Positions 1 to 9,845 are shown, numbered from the stretch's first letter. The stretch is 64,000 bases of DNA from Butyrivibrio sp. X503 (GCF_003625475.1 NZ_RAIQ01000004.1:62001-126000); one strand, 5' to 3'. Notes: generated by a model not told the origin, from the letters alone. Made by a program: numbers and translations.

Positions 1-1430
1 TCTTTAAGTCCGTCGTACGCGTTACCCCTCGGGTATCTTACAGCGGTCGGTCCGTCGAAGCTTACACAGAACTTCAGCATATCCGAAAGCTCCCATTTAT
101 TCTTGGGCGCCATAATGTGCATATTGGGCATCGAGGATAAAAACGCAACGTCAAATATTCCCTGATGCGTCTCGCCGTCGCTTCCGACAAGCCCCGCTCT
201 GTCTATCGCAAACACAACAGGAAGATTCTGAAGACATACATCCTCCAAAATCTGGTCATACGCTCTTTGAAGGAATGATGAATATACCGCAAATACAGGC
301 TTATATCCGCCTGCGGCCATTCCTGCAGCAAAAGAAACAGCGTGTTCCTCCGCTATTCCGGCATCGATAAATCTATCCGGATAAATATTCCTGAATCTCT
401 TAAGTCCCGTACCGTCAGCCATTGCCGCAGTTATCGCTACAACCTTCTCATCTCTCGCACCGAGCTTACACATAACGGTGCTGAAGATATCCTGATAATT
501 GGAGGTTGTTCTGGGGTTCCTCGGAAGTCCGTTCTCTACGATAAAAGGCTCGGTGCCGTGGAATCTTGCGGGATGTCTTTCCGCAGGCTCATAGCCTTTT
601 CCCTTCTTGGTCATTACGTGTATCATAACGGCCTTTTTGACTTTTCTGGCCTCTTTAATAGTCTTTTCAAGGCTTGCCGTATCATGACCGTCTACAGGTC
701 CCAGATATGTGATACCGAGGTTCTCAAATACCATTCCGGGAATAAAGAGCTGTTTAAAAGAGTTCTTGGCTCTTCTGATGCTCTCAACAACCTTGTGGTT
801 ATTTCCGACCTGAGCAAAAACATCTTCTTTGAGAGTAAGATAACCCTGTGCCGTACGCACGTTGTTGAGGTATTTTCTCATACCTCCGACACTCTCCGAA
901 ATAGACATCTCATTATCGTTTAAGATAATAATGAAATTGGTATCAAGCTTGGAAGCGTTATTGAGCGCTTCATAAGCAAGACCGCCCGTAAGAGAGCCGT
1001 CACCTATTACCGAAACAACTGCATAGTCATCTCCGGCAAGGTCTCGTGCCTTTACCATACCAAGTCCCGCGGAGATAGAATTGGAGCTGTGTCCCGTATC
1101 AAAACAGTCAGTGTCGGACTCGCATCTTTTGGGGAAGCCCGAAAGACCGCCGAACTGACGAAGTGTATCGAATTTATCTTTTCTTCCGGTAAGGATTTTA
1201 TGTGTGTATGCCTGGTGTCCAACGTCCCAGATGATCTTATCTTTGGGAAGATTAAGCGCAAGGTGAAGAGCCATTGTAAGCTCAACCGCACCCAGATTGG
1301 ACGCAAGATGACCACCCGTCACAGATATCTTATCTATGAGGAATTCTCTTATCTCCTGCGCCAGAATATGATATTTGGACTGCGGTATCTTCTTTATATC
1401 ACCTGTATCTTTTATCTGATCTAGTAACAT
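1..1430 (-). CDS. dxs: 1-deoxy-D-xylulose-5-phosphate synthase, C-terminus cut by window edge
   Basis: Dxs condenses pyruvate and glyceraldehyde 3-phosphate with thiamine diphosphate, the first step of the MEP isoprenoid pathway. The reverse-strand reading frame is open from the ATG at 1430 to the left edge (about 476 codons of a usual ~620). It begins MLLDQIKDTGDIKKIPQSKY, followed by the SVTGGHLASNLGAVELTMAL segment of transketolase-like enzymes. The thiamine-binding GDGSLTGG motif lies mid-gene and DGPTAVRYPRGN near the edge. The start has an AGAAGG ribosome site inside the end of ispA, and only one base separates the ispA TGA from this ATG, so the two are almost certainly translationally coupled. 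Only the C-terminal domain is missing from view. Confidence 0.96.
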   Translation of the reverse strand, partial: MLLDQIKDTGDIKKIPQSKYHILAQEIREFLIDKISVTGGHLASNLGAVELTMALHLALNLPKDKIIWDVGHQAYTHKILTGRKDKFDTLRQFGGLSGFPKRCESDTDCFDTGHSSNSISAGLGMVKARDLAGDDYAVVSVIGDGSLTGGLAYEALNNASKLDTNFIIILNDNEMSISESVGGMRKYLNNVRTAQGYLTLKEDVFAQVGNNHKVVESIRRAKNSFKQLFIPGMVFENLGITYLGPVDGHDTASLEKTIKEARKVKKAVMIHVMTKKGKGYEPAERHPARFHGTEPFIVENGLPRNPRTTSNYQDIFSTVMCKLGARDEKVVAITAAMADGTGLKRFRNIYPDRFIDAGIAEEHAVSFAAGMAAGGYKPVFAVYSSFLQRAYDQILEDVCLQNLPVVFAIDRAGLVGSDGETHQGIFDVAFLSSMPNMHIMAPKNKWELSDMLKFCVSFDGPTAVRYPRGNAYDGLK

Positions 1431-1431
1431 G

Positions 1432-2376
1432 TCATTTCCTTCTATAAATCAAGTATTGGAAAAGTCTATCCAAAAACGAATCTTTAAATCCAAGTTCTTT
1501 TAATATGTCCGAAGCTTCATCCGAAAGCTCTTTTACCTTAGCTGTAGCCGCTTCCATCCCAAAGAGACTTACATACGTTGTCTTTTGATTCTTCTCATCG
1601 GAACCGATCGGCTTACCGAGCTCTTCAAGGTTTCCTACGATATCAAGGATATCATCCTGAATCTGGAATGCAACTCCGACATTGTTTCCTGCTTTCTCAA
1701 TAGCCTTAACCTTGGATGCACTCGCCCCTCCGAGAATCGCGCCTATCATAAGACTGCTCTCTATAAGAGCACCGGTCTTGTTATCATCTATATAGCGAAG
1801 CAAAGTGCTAAGCTCATCCTTGTCCTCAATAGTCGTGTTCTCCGCCATGATATCCGCGCACTGTCCGCCTACCATGCCGTAGATTCCTGCCTTGGTCGAA
1901 AGCACCTTGAGAGCGGCAACGTATCTGTTTGCGGTCTCTCCGTCGTATTCGGGAAGAGAAACTCCGCATGCCGCGCCGCCTATTGCAGTTTCAAAAGCAA
2001 GATTAAGAAGTCCGTCACCCGCAAGCGTCGCCATTCCCGCGCCGTATACCGCGTGAGTCGTCTTTCTTCCTCTTCTGTACTCGTCGTTGTCCATAGCCGG
2101 AAGATCGTCATGCACAAGCGAGTATGTGTGTATCATCTCCATTGCCGTCATAAACGGCTGTATCACCGCGTCATCAGCGGCATCACCCGCAAAGAGCTTG
2201 TATGCTTCGTACATCATCATGGGCCTAAGTCTCTTGCCGCCCGCCATAAGACTGTAATTCATGGCCTCTATAACGGTCTTTGCGTAGCCTTCCTCCTTGG
2301 GAAGCATAGACTTAAGGACGTCTTCTATATATTCAACTCTCTGTTTAAGTTCTGCCTCAAAACCTGTATCGCTCAT
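1432..2376 (-). CDS. ispA: Polyprenyl (farnesyl) diphosphate synthase
   Basis: Short-chain trans-prenyltransferase that adds isopentenyl diphosphate to allylic primers to make farnesyl diphosphate. At 314 residues it has the usual length. The first aspartate-rich motif is in LVHDDLPAMDNDEYRRG and the second in FQIQDDILDIVG, and the KRLRPMM substrate-binding segment is near residue 55. It sits between xseB (2-base gap) and dxs (1-base gap) in the conserved Firmicute order nusB-xseA-xseB-ispA-dxs. FPP synthase versus geranylgeranyl specificity cannot be settled by eye; the family position favours FPP. Confidence 0.93.
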   Translation of the reverse strand: MSDTGFEAELKQRVEYIEDVLKSMLPKEEGYAKTVIEAMNYSLMAGGKRLRPMMMYEAYKLFAGDAADDAVIQPFMTAMEMIHTYSLVHDDLPAMDNDEYRRGRKTTHAVYGAGMATLAGDGLLNLAFETAIGGAACGVSLPEYDGETANRYVAALKVLSTKAGIYGMVGGQCADIMAENTTIEDKDELSTLLRYIDDNKTGALIESSLMIGAILGGASASKVKAIEKAGNNVGVAFQIQDDILDIVGNLEELGKPIGSDEKNQKTTYVSLFGMEAATAKVKELSDEASDILKELGFKDSFLDRLFQYLIYRRK

Positions 2377-2378
2377 AA

Positions 2379-2612
2379 TTACTCAAAATCCTCCAGACTG
2401 CCGTCCTCGGCAATCTTCTGAACTTTTTGTTCCACTTGTTCTATCATATCATGACAGCTCTTTAAAAGCTTCATTCCTTCCTGGTACTCCATAAAAGAAT
2501 CTTCTAAGGAAATATCGTCGCTTTCAAGAGCCTCTATTTTTTCTTCTATCTTGGCAAAAGCCTCTTCTACGGAGAGCTTCTGCTTTTCTTCTTTTTCCTT
2601 CTTGGTTGCCAT
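2379..2612 (-). CDS. xseB: Exodeoxyribonuclease VII small subunit
   Basis: Small subunit of the single-strand-specific exonuclease VII, which trims single-stranded DNA in both directions together with XseA. The 77-residue protein is largely charged helix with the family core VEEAFAKIEEKIEALESDDI and the SLEDSFMEYQEGMKLLKSC stretch. A GGGAG ribosome site lies just before the ATG. It follows xseA by 3 bases and precedes ispA by 2, so all are one transcript. Confidence 0.93.
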   Translation of the reverse strand: MATKKEKEEKQKLSVEEAFAKIEEKIEALESDDISLEDSFMEYQEGMKLLKSCHDMIEQVEQKVQKIAEDGSLEDFE

Positions 2613-2615
2613 AAC

Positions 2616-3830
2616 TTACTCCCATTTTTCTTTGGACGTATCGTCTACTATGGTACTGATAACACCGTCGCTCACATATACCGACAGCTCATCGCCCTTC
2701 TTGATTCCTTTTATACTGCGGATATTCTTGCCCTTCTTATCGGCGACGTAAGAATATCCTCCAAGGAGTCTGTCCAAAGGCGAAAGGCCTTTAAGCCTCT
2801 CGGTGTCTATCATAAATCTGTGCCTTGTAGCCTGCAGCTTATTCTTCATAAGATTGGAAAGAGCATCCTCATACTGATCCATTCTAAGGAGCCTGTCCTT
2901 TATCTTGCCCATCGGACTTAAGAGCCTGAGCGACTTGGAATATCCGTCACAAAGAAGCTTTGCCGCATGTAGCTTTCTGTCGATACCCTTATGCAAGGTA
3001 TAGGAATAATCTTCAAGATCCTGAATAAATCTGTCGTATTCGTATACCGCAAGCTCCGCAGCCGCAGAAGGCGTAGGCGCTCTTCTGTCCGCTACATAAT
3101 CCGCGATAGTTATATCGGTTTCATGTCCAACTGCTGAAATGATCGGAACGGGGCAGTCAAAAATGGCCTGAGCCACTATTTCTTCATTGAAAGCCCATAA
3201 ATCTTCTATAGAACCTCCGCCACGTCCGACTATGATAACGTCAGCCTCTGTACCGGACAAAGTCTGTATTCCTTTAACAATACTCTCGGCAGCCCGATCG
3301 CCTTGAACTATGGCAGGATAAAGAATTATCTGAATATGTGGATTTCTGCGGGTCGATACATTGATTATATCCCGCACGGCCGCGCCCGTGGGAGCGGTAA
3401 CTATACCAAGAGTCTTTATATATCGTGGAATCGGCTGCTTGTAACCACCGTCAAACATTCCGGATTCCGCCAGTTTTTTCTTTAACTCTTCAAATTTTTC
3501 AAAAAGAGCTCCCTCACCGTCAAGCTCTATCTTTCTTGCGTAAAGCTGATATTTGCCGTCTCTTTCGTATACATCGACGGTACCTGATGCCTTGACCTGC
3601 TGACCTTCCTTCATATCAAATCTAAGGCCGCCCTTGTCGCGGTCGCCCCTAAACATGACGCAAGAAATAGCACCACCCCGATCCTTTAACGTAAAATAAA
3701 TGTGTCCGGAAGAGTGGTACTTACAATTACTGACTTCTCCCTTTATCGTGATCGACTTAAGAAGAAAGTCCTGAGTAAACATATTCTTAATGTAGGCATT
3801 AACCTGTGTGACTGTATACTCACTCCGCAA
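2616..3830 (-). CDS. xseA: Exodeoxyribonuclease VII large subunit
   Basis: Catalytic subunit of exonuclease VII. The 404-residue product has an N-terminal OB fold (SIKGEVSNCKYHSSGHIYFT) and the central catalytic region with GRGGGSIEDLWAFN and SAVGHETDITIADYVADRRA, followed by a long helical region and a C-terminal tail ending in a beta-rich segment. No ATG suits the family N-terminus YTVTQVNAYIKNMF; the best start is a TTG at 3830, overlapping the end of nusB by 11 bases. A CGGAG lies 12 bases upstream, so initiation may depend on coupling to nusB translation. Confidence 0.94.
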   Translation of the reverse strand: MRSEYTVTQVNAYIKNMFTQDFLLKSITIKGEVSNCKYHSSGHIYFTLKDRGGAISCVMFRGDRDKGGLRFDMKEGQQVKASGTVDVYERDGKYQLYARKIELDGEGALFEKFEELKKKLAESGMFDGGYKQPIPRYIKTLGIVTAPTGAAVRDIINVSTRRNPHIQIILYPAIVQGDRAAESIVKGIQTLSGTEADVIIVGRGGGSIEDLWAFNEEIVAQAIFDCPVPIISAVGHETDITIADYVADRRAPTPSAAAELAVYEYDRFIQDLEDYSYTLHKGIDRKLHAAKLLCDGYSKSLRLLSPMGKIKDRLLRMDQYEDALSNLMKNKLQATRHRFMIDTERLKGLSPLDRLLGGYSYVADKKGKNIRSIKGIKKGDELSVYVSDGVISTIVDDTSKEKWE

Positions 3831-4224
3831 ATTTAGCTAACACTCCGTTTACAAAGGCAGGTGAACCGTCCTGGCCGAATTTCTTGGCAAGCTCAACAGC
3901 CTCATTGATGGCAACTCCTGTCGGAACCGACTCGTCATACTGTATCTCATACACGGCAAGTCTGATGATCGTAAGATCAACCTTTGCCATGCGGTCAGTA
4001 TCCCATCCCTTGGTCTTGTCGTTGATAGCCTTGTCGATATCCTCAAGCTTCTCGGCTATCTTCTCATATTTGTCTCTGATGTAGTCAGCATCTGCGGTTG
4101 AAAAATCATTGTCTACCGCCGAGGTAAAAAGCTCCTCCTGCTCCGGCATCTCTTCCATTGAATTGAATTCAACACGAAAGAGCAGCTTGAAAACCTGCTC
4201 TCTCAATAAGCTTCTGTTCATCAT
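3820..4224 (-). CDS. nusB: Transcription antitermination factor NusB
   Basis: RNA-binding component of the antitermination complex that binds boxA RNA with S10 (NusE), mainly for rRNA transcription. The 134-residue, all-helical protein starts MMNRSLLREQVFKLLFRVEF, like other NusB proteins, and ends with GVAINEAVELAKKFG and FVNGVLAKF, the typical C-terminal helices. Two adjacent ATG codons are possible starts (4224 or 4221); the second has the better spacing to AGGGA. It is the head of the nusB-xseA-xseB-ispA-dxs group. Confidence 0.94.
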   Translation of the reverse strand: MMNRSLLREQVFKLLFRVEFNSMEEMPEQEELFTSAVDNDFSTADADYIRDKYEKIAEKLEDIDKAINDKTKGWDTDRMAKVDLTIIRLAVYEIQYDESVPTGVAINEAVELAKKFGQDGSPAFVNGVLAKFAE

Positions 4225-4245
4225 ATTTTCCCTACTTCTGTTTAT

Positions 4246-4599
4246 TTATGCCTTAGGCATTGTAATGCCTGCAATCCTGATATTAACGTCCGTAACCTCA
4301 AGACCTGTCATGTTCTCAACGGCAGTCTTAACTCTTGTCTGGGCCTGCTGGCAGGTTGCGGGAATGTTATAGCCGTAAGCCATCATAAGCGCAAGATCAA
4401 CCTTGACCTCGGCCTGTCCGACAACAACCTTTGCTCCCTTTGCAAGATTTTTGCGACTTACCTTTTCAAGAACATCGCTTGTATAATTACCGGCCATTGC
4501 AGATACTCCGTCGACTTCGAGAGCTGCAAGAGCTGCTATTCTTGCCACTACGTCGTCCGCAATCTTAACCGATCCAACCTCTGCAATTTCTTTTCCCAT
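4246..4599 (-). CDS. Asp23/Gls24 family envelope stress protein
   Basis: Small cytoplasmic or membrane-peripheral protein of the Asp23/Gls24 (YqhY-like) family, commonly found just upstream of nusB in Firmicutes. The 117-residue protein contains the family pattern GSVKIADDVVARIAALAALE followed by DGVSAMAG and the C-terminal VRIAGI-type strand (DVNIRIAGITMPKA). The ATG at 4599 is preferred because AGAGG lies 8 bases before it; a GTG three codons earlier is possible. The family is linked to envelope and fatty-acid homeostasis, but no biochemical reaction is established. The nusB neighbourhood is typical. Confidence 0.85.
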   Translation of the reverse strand: MGKEIAEVGSVKIADDVVARIAALAALEVDGVSAMAGNYTSDVLEKVSRKNLAKGAKVVVGQAEVKVDLALMMAYGYNIPATCQQAQTRVKTAVENMTGLEVTDVNIRIAGITMPKA

Positions 4600-4664
4600 A
4601 ATATTCACCTCTGCATGTATAAAATCTTATATCAGTATACCATAATTCCAGGCTCGATAATACC

Positions 4665-6053
4665 TCAGAGCCAGAATATAATGGTCCTTGAATCCTTAAA
4701 TACCGTATAGGATACGGTTTCTTTATCATCACCGACATATTCAAAAACCACGCTCTCATCGATAAGCTTCTTATAGAGCGAATCAAACACTTCATCTGTG
4801 GCACATTTGATGGTGACGTTATCGCTTCCGTCCTTCTTTCTTCTGTCAAAAAGATCCTTCACAAGATTGATGTCATCGCTCTTAAAATACTCATCTTCTC
4901 TGACATAATAATTGTCGGCCAAGCTGTTGCATTCGGGCATACGCACAATATCGGAAAGTGTATGTGTCTCCATGATATCTTTGGTCGTAACACAAAGATA
5001 ATCATAATTTACATCGAGTACCTTGGTCTCTTCAACAAAACTACTGCCTCCTAAGCCCTGATAAGAAGAATCACCCCAGGTTGTATCCACGTAGTAATAG
5101 GAATCATTGGATTTAACAAGGTTCCAAGCATGCTTACCCGGTTCACCCTGATCCGTCTGTACAAGTCCTTCCACGAAAACGCACTCTACTCCGAGCTTTT
5201 CCAGAAGATACTGTGTAGCCTTGGCGTAGCCGTTACATACGCTCTTACCTGTGATGAATACCGAGCAGATGTTCTGATTGTCGGGCGCTCCCGATACATA
5301 CTCGGTATGATTGATTATATAATCATAAACATACTTGATCGCGTAGTAGTCATCATCGGATGAAGGAGCATTGGCAAGACATTCGCTTACATACTCGTTG
5401 ATCTTGGACTGTCTGCTCTCAATCTCGGTCTTATCATAAAGATAATTGCCCGTAAATGTCAGCTTCTTAACGTCATTACCGACTTTATGCTTGGTAAGCT
5501 TGTAGCCGTCAACCCAGAAAATCTCGCAGTGATCGTTCATAACATGGCTAAAGACCTTCTCAACCGCGTCATCCTCAAGAACAGCAGAAAGAGCCACCTG
5601 GTCGGATTCGGTTTTAAGAATGGCAAGAATCTCAACATAGATGTTCTTGCCCGCCTCGGAAAGCTTTTCATAATAATATCTGCCTTCCTGCTCTTTTTTC
5701 ATTTCGGCGATGCCTTCTTCGGTAAGACCGATGTCTTCCCTTGCCTGTTGCATCTCTTTTTCTTCGGCGCCCGTCAGCTTCTTATAAAAAGTCTCAAAAT
5801 CCGACTGAACATTTTGTTCGACATGTGTGGATCCGTCACCGGAATTATCTGTTGTGTCCTCATCGGAAGTAACGTAGTAAGAGTTGCCTTCCGAAGAGTT
5901 TGATGCTGATTGTGATTCCGTAGCCTCATCATACTCGGAATCTTTAAGTCCGAGTGTCTCAAGATATTCGTCTATGCCCTTTGATGAGCATCCGGTTGCT
6001 GTGATCATCATAAGTGCCATGACCACCGCAATTATTCTCTTTCCTTTAACCAT
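4665..6053 (-). CDS. Lipoprotein with transglutaminase-like domain
   Basis: Predicted lipoprotein: a hydrophobic signal (RIIAVVMALMMITA) leads to the lipobox cysteine C22 in ATGCSS. A Ser/Glu/Asp-rich linker runs to about residue 90. A helical region follows, then a transglutaminase-like core at about 225-335 with a complete Cys-His-Asp triad: C273 (GKSVCNGYAKA), H308 (GKHAWNL) and D323 (YYVDTTWGD). Such secreted domains act as cysteine proteases or peptide cross-linking enzymes at the cell surface; the substrate is unknown. It starts 11 bases after prfC with an AAAGGA ribosome site, so it is probably co-transcribed with prfC, though no functional link is evident. Confidence 0.82.
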   Translation of the reverse strand: MVKGKRIIAVVMALMMITATGCSSKGIDEYLETLGLKDSEYDEATESQSASNSSEGNSYYVTSDEDTTDNSGDGSTHVEQNVQSDFETFYKKLTGAEEKEMQQAREDIGLTEEGIAEMKKEQEGRYYYEKLSEAGKNIYVEILAILKTESDQVALSAVLEDDAVEKVFSHVMNDHCEIFWVDGYKLTKHKVGNDVKKLTFTGNYLYDKTEIESRQSKINEYVSECLANAPSSDDDYYAIKYVYDYIINHTEYVSGAPDNQNICSVFITGKSVCNGYAKATQYLLEKLGVECVFVEGLVQTDQGEPGKHAWNLVKSNDSYYYVDTTWGDSSYQGLGGSSFVEETKVLDVNYDYLCVTTKDIMETHTLSDIVRMPECNSLADNYYVREDEYFKSDDINLVKDLFDRRKKDGSDNVTIKCATDEVFDSLYKKLIDESVVFEYVGDDKETVSYTVFKDSRTIIFWL

Positions 6054-6064
6054 AACGTTTTCCT

Positions 6065-7669
6065 TTAGTTCTTTTTAAACTCTGAAAGAACAAGTCCTTT
6101 GTTTCTCTCCATTGTCATGCCTACGCTCCATTCGTTGATGAACAAAAGAAGCGGTCTGTCGTGCATATCCTTGATCTTCTTCATATCGGATGTTCCGACA
6201 AGTGTGGACATATCAACATCGTCGTTATCAACCCATCTGATATATTCGTAAGGAAGATTTTCCAAAATAATATCTACATTGTACTCGCTCTGGAGTCTGA
6301 ACTTCAATACGTCAAACTGAAGTACTCCAACGACGCCTACGATGATCTCCTCAAGACCCGTGTTGTACTCCTGGAAGATCTGTATCGCACCTTCCTGAGC
6401 GATCTGAGTAATACCCTTAACGAACTGCTTACGCTTCATGGTATCTACCTGACGTACTCTTGCAAAATGCTCGGGTGCGAATGTGGGAATACCTTCATAA
6501 ACAACGTTATCCTTTGGCATACATACCGTATCACCGATCGCAAAAATACCGGGATCGAATACACCCATTATATCACCTGCGTAAGCTTCACTTAAGATCT
6601 TACGCTCATCTGCCATAAGCTGCTGAGGCTGAGAAAGTCTCATAACCTTGCCGCTCTGTACATGCTTAACTTCTTTACTTGCATCGTATCTTCCGGAGCA
6701 GATTCTCATAAACGCAACCCTGTCTCTGTGAGCCTTGTTCATGTTTGCCTGGATCTTAAATACAAATGCGGTAAAATCACTCTCAAGCGGATCGATCACC
6801 TCTCCGTCCGATGATGCTCTTCCTGTGGGAGGAGTCGCCATCTTAAGGAAGTGATGAAGGAAAAGCTCAACGCCAAAGTTCTGAAGAGCCGATCCGAAGA
6901 ATACAGGAGTAAGCTCACCGGCTCTGACCTTCTCAAGGTCGTACTCTGCACCTGCTCCGTCCAAAAGCTCTATTTCGCCCTGAAGCTTTTCATATGCATC
7001 CTGACCGATCTCACTGTCTATCGCAGCCTTATTGTCAAGCTCGATGATAGTTTCTTTACCTTCTTTGGTACCCTTCTGAGTCTCAGAGAAAGTAACGATA
7101 TGTCCTTCTCTTCTGTCATAGATACCCTTAAAGTTCTTACCTGATCCGATAGGCCAGTTCATAGGGCATGTAGCGATACCGAGGTTATTCTCGATATCAT
7201 CGAGAAGATCGAAGGTGTCCATGGCATCACGGTCGAGCTTATTGATAAATGTAAAGATCGGAATATGACTCATAGCGCAGACTTTGAAAAGCTTTCTTGT
7301 CTGAGCCTCGACACCCTTACTGGCGTCAATTACCATGACAGCGGAATCCGCAGCCATAAGTGTTCTGTATGTATCCTCCGAGAAATCCTGGTGTCCCGGA
7401 GTATCAAGAATATTGATGCAGCAGCCTTCATAGTTAAACTGAAGAACAGAAGAAGTAACGGAAATACCACGCTGCTTCTCAATCTCCATCCAGTCGGATA
7501 CAGCATGTCTTGCCGTAGCCTTACCCTTAACGCTTCCCGCCATATTGATCGCTCCTCCGTAAAGAAGGAACTTCTCGGTAAGAGTTGTCTTACCTGCATC
7601 GGGGTGGGAAATGATGGCGAAGGTACGTCTCTTATTTATCTCATTTATTGTCTCTTTTGTGTTACTCAT
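6065..7669 (-). CDS. prfC: Peptide chain release factor 3
   Basis: RF3 is a GTPase that recycles RF1/RF2 from the ribosome after peptide release. The 534-residue protein shows G1 SHPDAGKTTLTEK (from about residue 20), G2 KQRGISVTSSV, G3 DTPGHQDFSEDTYR, G4 NKLDRDAMD and the RF3-specific C-terminal region (YEYIRWVDNDD). Length and motifs are normal. The ATG follows AAGGA at good spacing. It lies downstream of pnp with a hairpin between. Confidence 0.96.
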   Translation of the reverse strand: MSNTKETINEINKRRTFAIISHPDAGKTTLTEKFLLYGGAINMAGSVKGKATARHAVSDWMEIEKQRGISVTSSVLQFNYEGCCINILDTPGHQDFSEDTYRTLMAADSAVMVIDASKGVEAQTRKLFKVCAMSHIPIFTFINKLDRDAMDTFDLLDDIENNLGIATCPMNWPIGSGKNFKGIYDRREGHIVTFSETQKGTKEGKETIIELDNKAAIDSEIGQDAYEKLQGEIELLDGAGAEYDLEKVRAGELTPVFFGSALQNFGVELFLHHFLKMATPPTGRASSDGEVIDPLESDFTAFVFKIQANMNKAHRDRVAFMRICSGRYDASKEVKHVQSGKVMRLSQPQQLMADERKILSEAYAGDIMGVFDPGIFAIGDTVCMPKDNVVYEGIPTFAPEHFARVRQVDTMKRKQFVKGITQIAQEGAIQIFQEYNTGLEEIIVGVVGVLQFDVLKFRLQSEYNVDIILENLPYEYIRWVDNDDVDMSTLVGTSDMKKIKDMHDRPLLLFINEWSVGMTMERNKGLVLSEFKKN

Positions 7670-7693
7670 TTTAATGTCCTTAACTAAGTATGA

Positions 7694-7719
7694 GGCCGGT
7701 ATGCAATTACATGCCGGCC
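7694..7719 (-). terminator. Hairpin between pnp and prfC
   Basis: A GC-rich inverted repeat (GGCCGG...CCGGCC extended by ATG/CAT, loop of about six bases) lies just after pnp. On the minus strand it is not followed by a clear T run, so it may be a weak terminator or a 3' processing/stability structure allowing some read-through into prfC. Confidence 0.45.
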
Positions 7720-7760
7720 CCTTGTGATTTATTTGTTATAAAGAAGTTCCGCTCTCGCGA

Positions 7761-9845
7761 TTAGTTAGCGTCCTTGATTGAGAAGCTGATTCTGCCCATC
7801 TTGTCCTTACCAAGGCATACAACCTTAACTGTATCGCCAAGTGTAAGAACATCCTCTACGCGATCGATTCTCTCCTTGGAGATCTTGCTGATGTGAACCA
7901 TTCCCTCTTTGCCGGGAGCGAACTCAACGAATGCACCGAACTCCTTGATGCTTACAACCTTACCTGTGAAAGTCTGACCCTTCTCAAAGTCTGTAACGAT
8001 GATGTTTACCATGTCTACAGCCTTCTGGAGCATCTCCTGATCCTCGCCGCAAACTGAAACCTTACCATCATCTGTGATGTCGATCTTAACACCTGTACGA
8101 GCGATGATCTCGTTGATTGTCTTACCTCTCTGACCAACAACATCACCGATCTTCTCGGGATCGATCTGAACAGATACGATCTTGGGAGCGTACTGGTTAA
8201 CTTCCTTACGAGGCTCTGCGATCGCCTTGCTCATGCACTCATCCATGATGAAGAATCTAGCCTCACGACACTGCTCGATAGCTGTCTCAACGATAGGCTT
8301 TGTAAGACCGTGAATCTTGATATCCATCTGAATAGCTGTGATACCGTCTTTGGTTCCTGTTACCTTGAAGTCCATGTCTCCGAAGAAGTCCTCAAGACCC
8401 TGGATATCTGTAAGAACGATGAAATCATCGTCTGTATCGCCTGTTACAAGACCGCAGCTGATACCTGCAACCATCTTCTTGATAGGAACACCTGCAGCCA
8501 TAAGTGACATGCAAGATGCACATGTTGAAGCCATTGATGTTGATCCGTTAGACTCAAATGTCTCTGATACGCAGCGGATAGCATAAGGGAACTCTTCAAC
8601 GCTGGGAAGTACGGGAAGAAGTGCTCTCTCTGCAAGTGCACCGTGACCGATCTCACGACGTCCGGGTCCTCTTGAAACCTTTGTCTCACCTACTGAGTAT
8701 GCAGGGAAGTTGTAGTGATGTACATATCTCTTGTCCTGAGCGAAAGCATCCATTCCCTCAACCTTCTGAGCCTCTGAAAGAGGTGCAAGAGTTGTAACGT
8801 CACAGATCTGTGTCTGTCCACGAGTGAACATAGCACTTCCGTGTACTCTGGGAATAAGATCAACTTCTGCTGAAAGAGGTCTGATCTGCTTGATGTCACG
8901 TCCGTCAGGTCTCTTGTGATCTTTGAGGATCATCTTACGAACTGTCTTTTTCTCATACTGATATATAGCTTCACCGAGAATTGCGAGCCACTCTTCGTTC
9001 TCAGCAAACTTCTCTGTAAGTCTGTCTGTGATCTCTGCGATATTGTTCTCTCTTGTCTGCTTGTCATCTGTGAAGACTGCCTTCTCCATCTCCTCGGGAG
9101 GAACGATCTCCTTGATGGCTGCAAAGAGCTCTTCGGGAACAGCACAGCTTGTGTACTCGTGCTTAGCCTTACCAACCTCTGCAACGATGCCCTTGAAGAA
9201 CTCGATGATCTGAAGGTTTACTTCGTGAGCCTTGTAGATAGCTTCCTTCATCTTCTCCTCGGGGATCTCGTTAGCGCCGGCCTCGATCATGATAACCTTC
9301 TGTCCTACTGATGCAACAGTAAGCTTGAGGTCACCTGTGTTCCACTGCTCCTGAGTAGGGTTAACGATGAGCTCACCGTTGATCATACCCATCTGTGTCA
9401 TAGCGCAAGGGCCGTCAAAAGGAATATCGGAAATTGAAACAGATACCGATGCACCAAGCATAGCTACAAGCTCGGGACGGCACTGAGGATCAACTGCCAT
9501 TACCATTGTCTCGATTGTTACGTCATTTCTGTAGTCCTTAGGGAAAAGAGGACGCATAGGTCTGTCGATAACGCGGCTTGTAAGGATCGCGTTCTCAGAG
9601 GGCTTACCCTCTCTCTTGTTGTATCCGCCGGGGAACTTTCCTACTGCGTAGAACTTCTCGCTGTACTCTACGCTAAGAGGGAAGAAGTCGATTCCGTCTC
9701 TGGGCTTAGCTGAAGCAGTAGCTGTACAAAGAACTGTTGTATCTCCGTACTGCATGAATGCACATCCGTTAGCCTGTTTTCCAACCTTGCCGATCTCAAC
9801 CTTAAGAGTACGTCCGGCAAGCTCCATTGTGTAAGTCTTTACCAT
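7761..9845 (-). CDS. pnp: Polynucleotide phosphorylase
   Basis: Phosphorolytic 3'-5' exoribonuclease of the RNA-degradation machinery. The 694-residue protein has two RNase PH domains (the first around FPGGYNKREGKPSE; the second around GRREIGHGALAERAL and the MASTCASCMSLM/GDTDDDF region), then a KH domain (IGDVVGQRGKTINEIIARTG) and an S1 domain (GKVVSIKEFGAFVEFAPGKE). The frame is open 58 codons further upstream, but the extension reads across the structured leader and has no homology-like sequence. The ATG at 9845 has AAAGGA eight bases before it and gives the normal length. Expression is probably controlled by the long leader hairpin at 9876-9972. Confidence 0.96.
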   Translation of the reverse strand: MVKTYTMELAGRTLKVEIGKVGKQANGCAFMQYGDTTVLCTATASAKPRDGIDFFPLSVEYSEKFYAVGKFPGGYNKREGKPSENAILTSRVIDRPMRPLFPKDYRNDVTIETMVMAVDPQCRPELVAMLGASVSVSISDIPFDGPCAMTQMGMINGELIVNPTQEQWNTGDLKLTVASVGQKVIMIEAGANEIPEEKMKEAIYKAHEVNLQIIEFFKGIVAEVGKAKHEYTSCAVPEELFAAIKEIVPPEEMEKAVFTDDKQTRENNIAEITDRLTEKFAENEEWLAILGEAIYQYEKKTVRKMILKDHKRPDGRDIKQIRPLSAEVDLIPRVHGSAMFTRGQTQICDVTTLAPLSEAQKVEGMDAFAQDKRYVHHYNFPAYSVGETKVSRGPGRREIGHGALAERALLPVLPSVEEFPYAIRCVSETFESNGSTSMASTCASCMSLMAAGVPIKKMVAGISCGLVTGDTDDDFIVLTDIQGLEDFFGDMDFKVTGTKDGITAIQMDIKIHGLTKPIVETAIEQCREARFFIMDECMSKAIAEPRKEVNQYAPKIVSVQIDPEKIGDVVGQRGKTINEIIARTGVKIDITDDGKVSVCGEDQEMLQKAVDMVNIIVTDFEKGQTFTGKVVSIKEFGAFVEFAPGKEGMVHISKISKERIDRVEDVLTLGDTVKVVCLGKDKMGRISFSIKDAN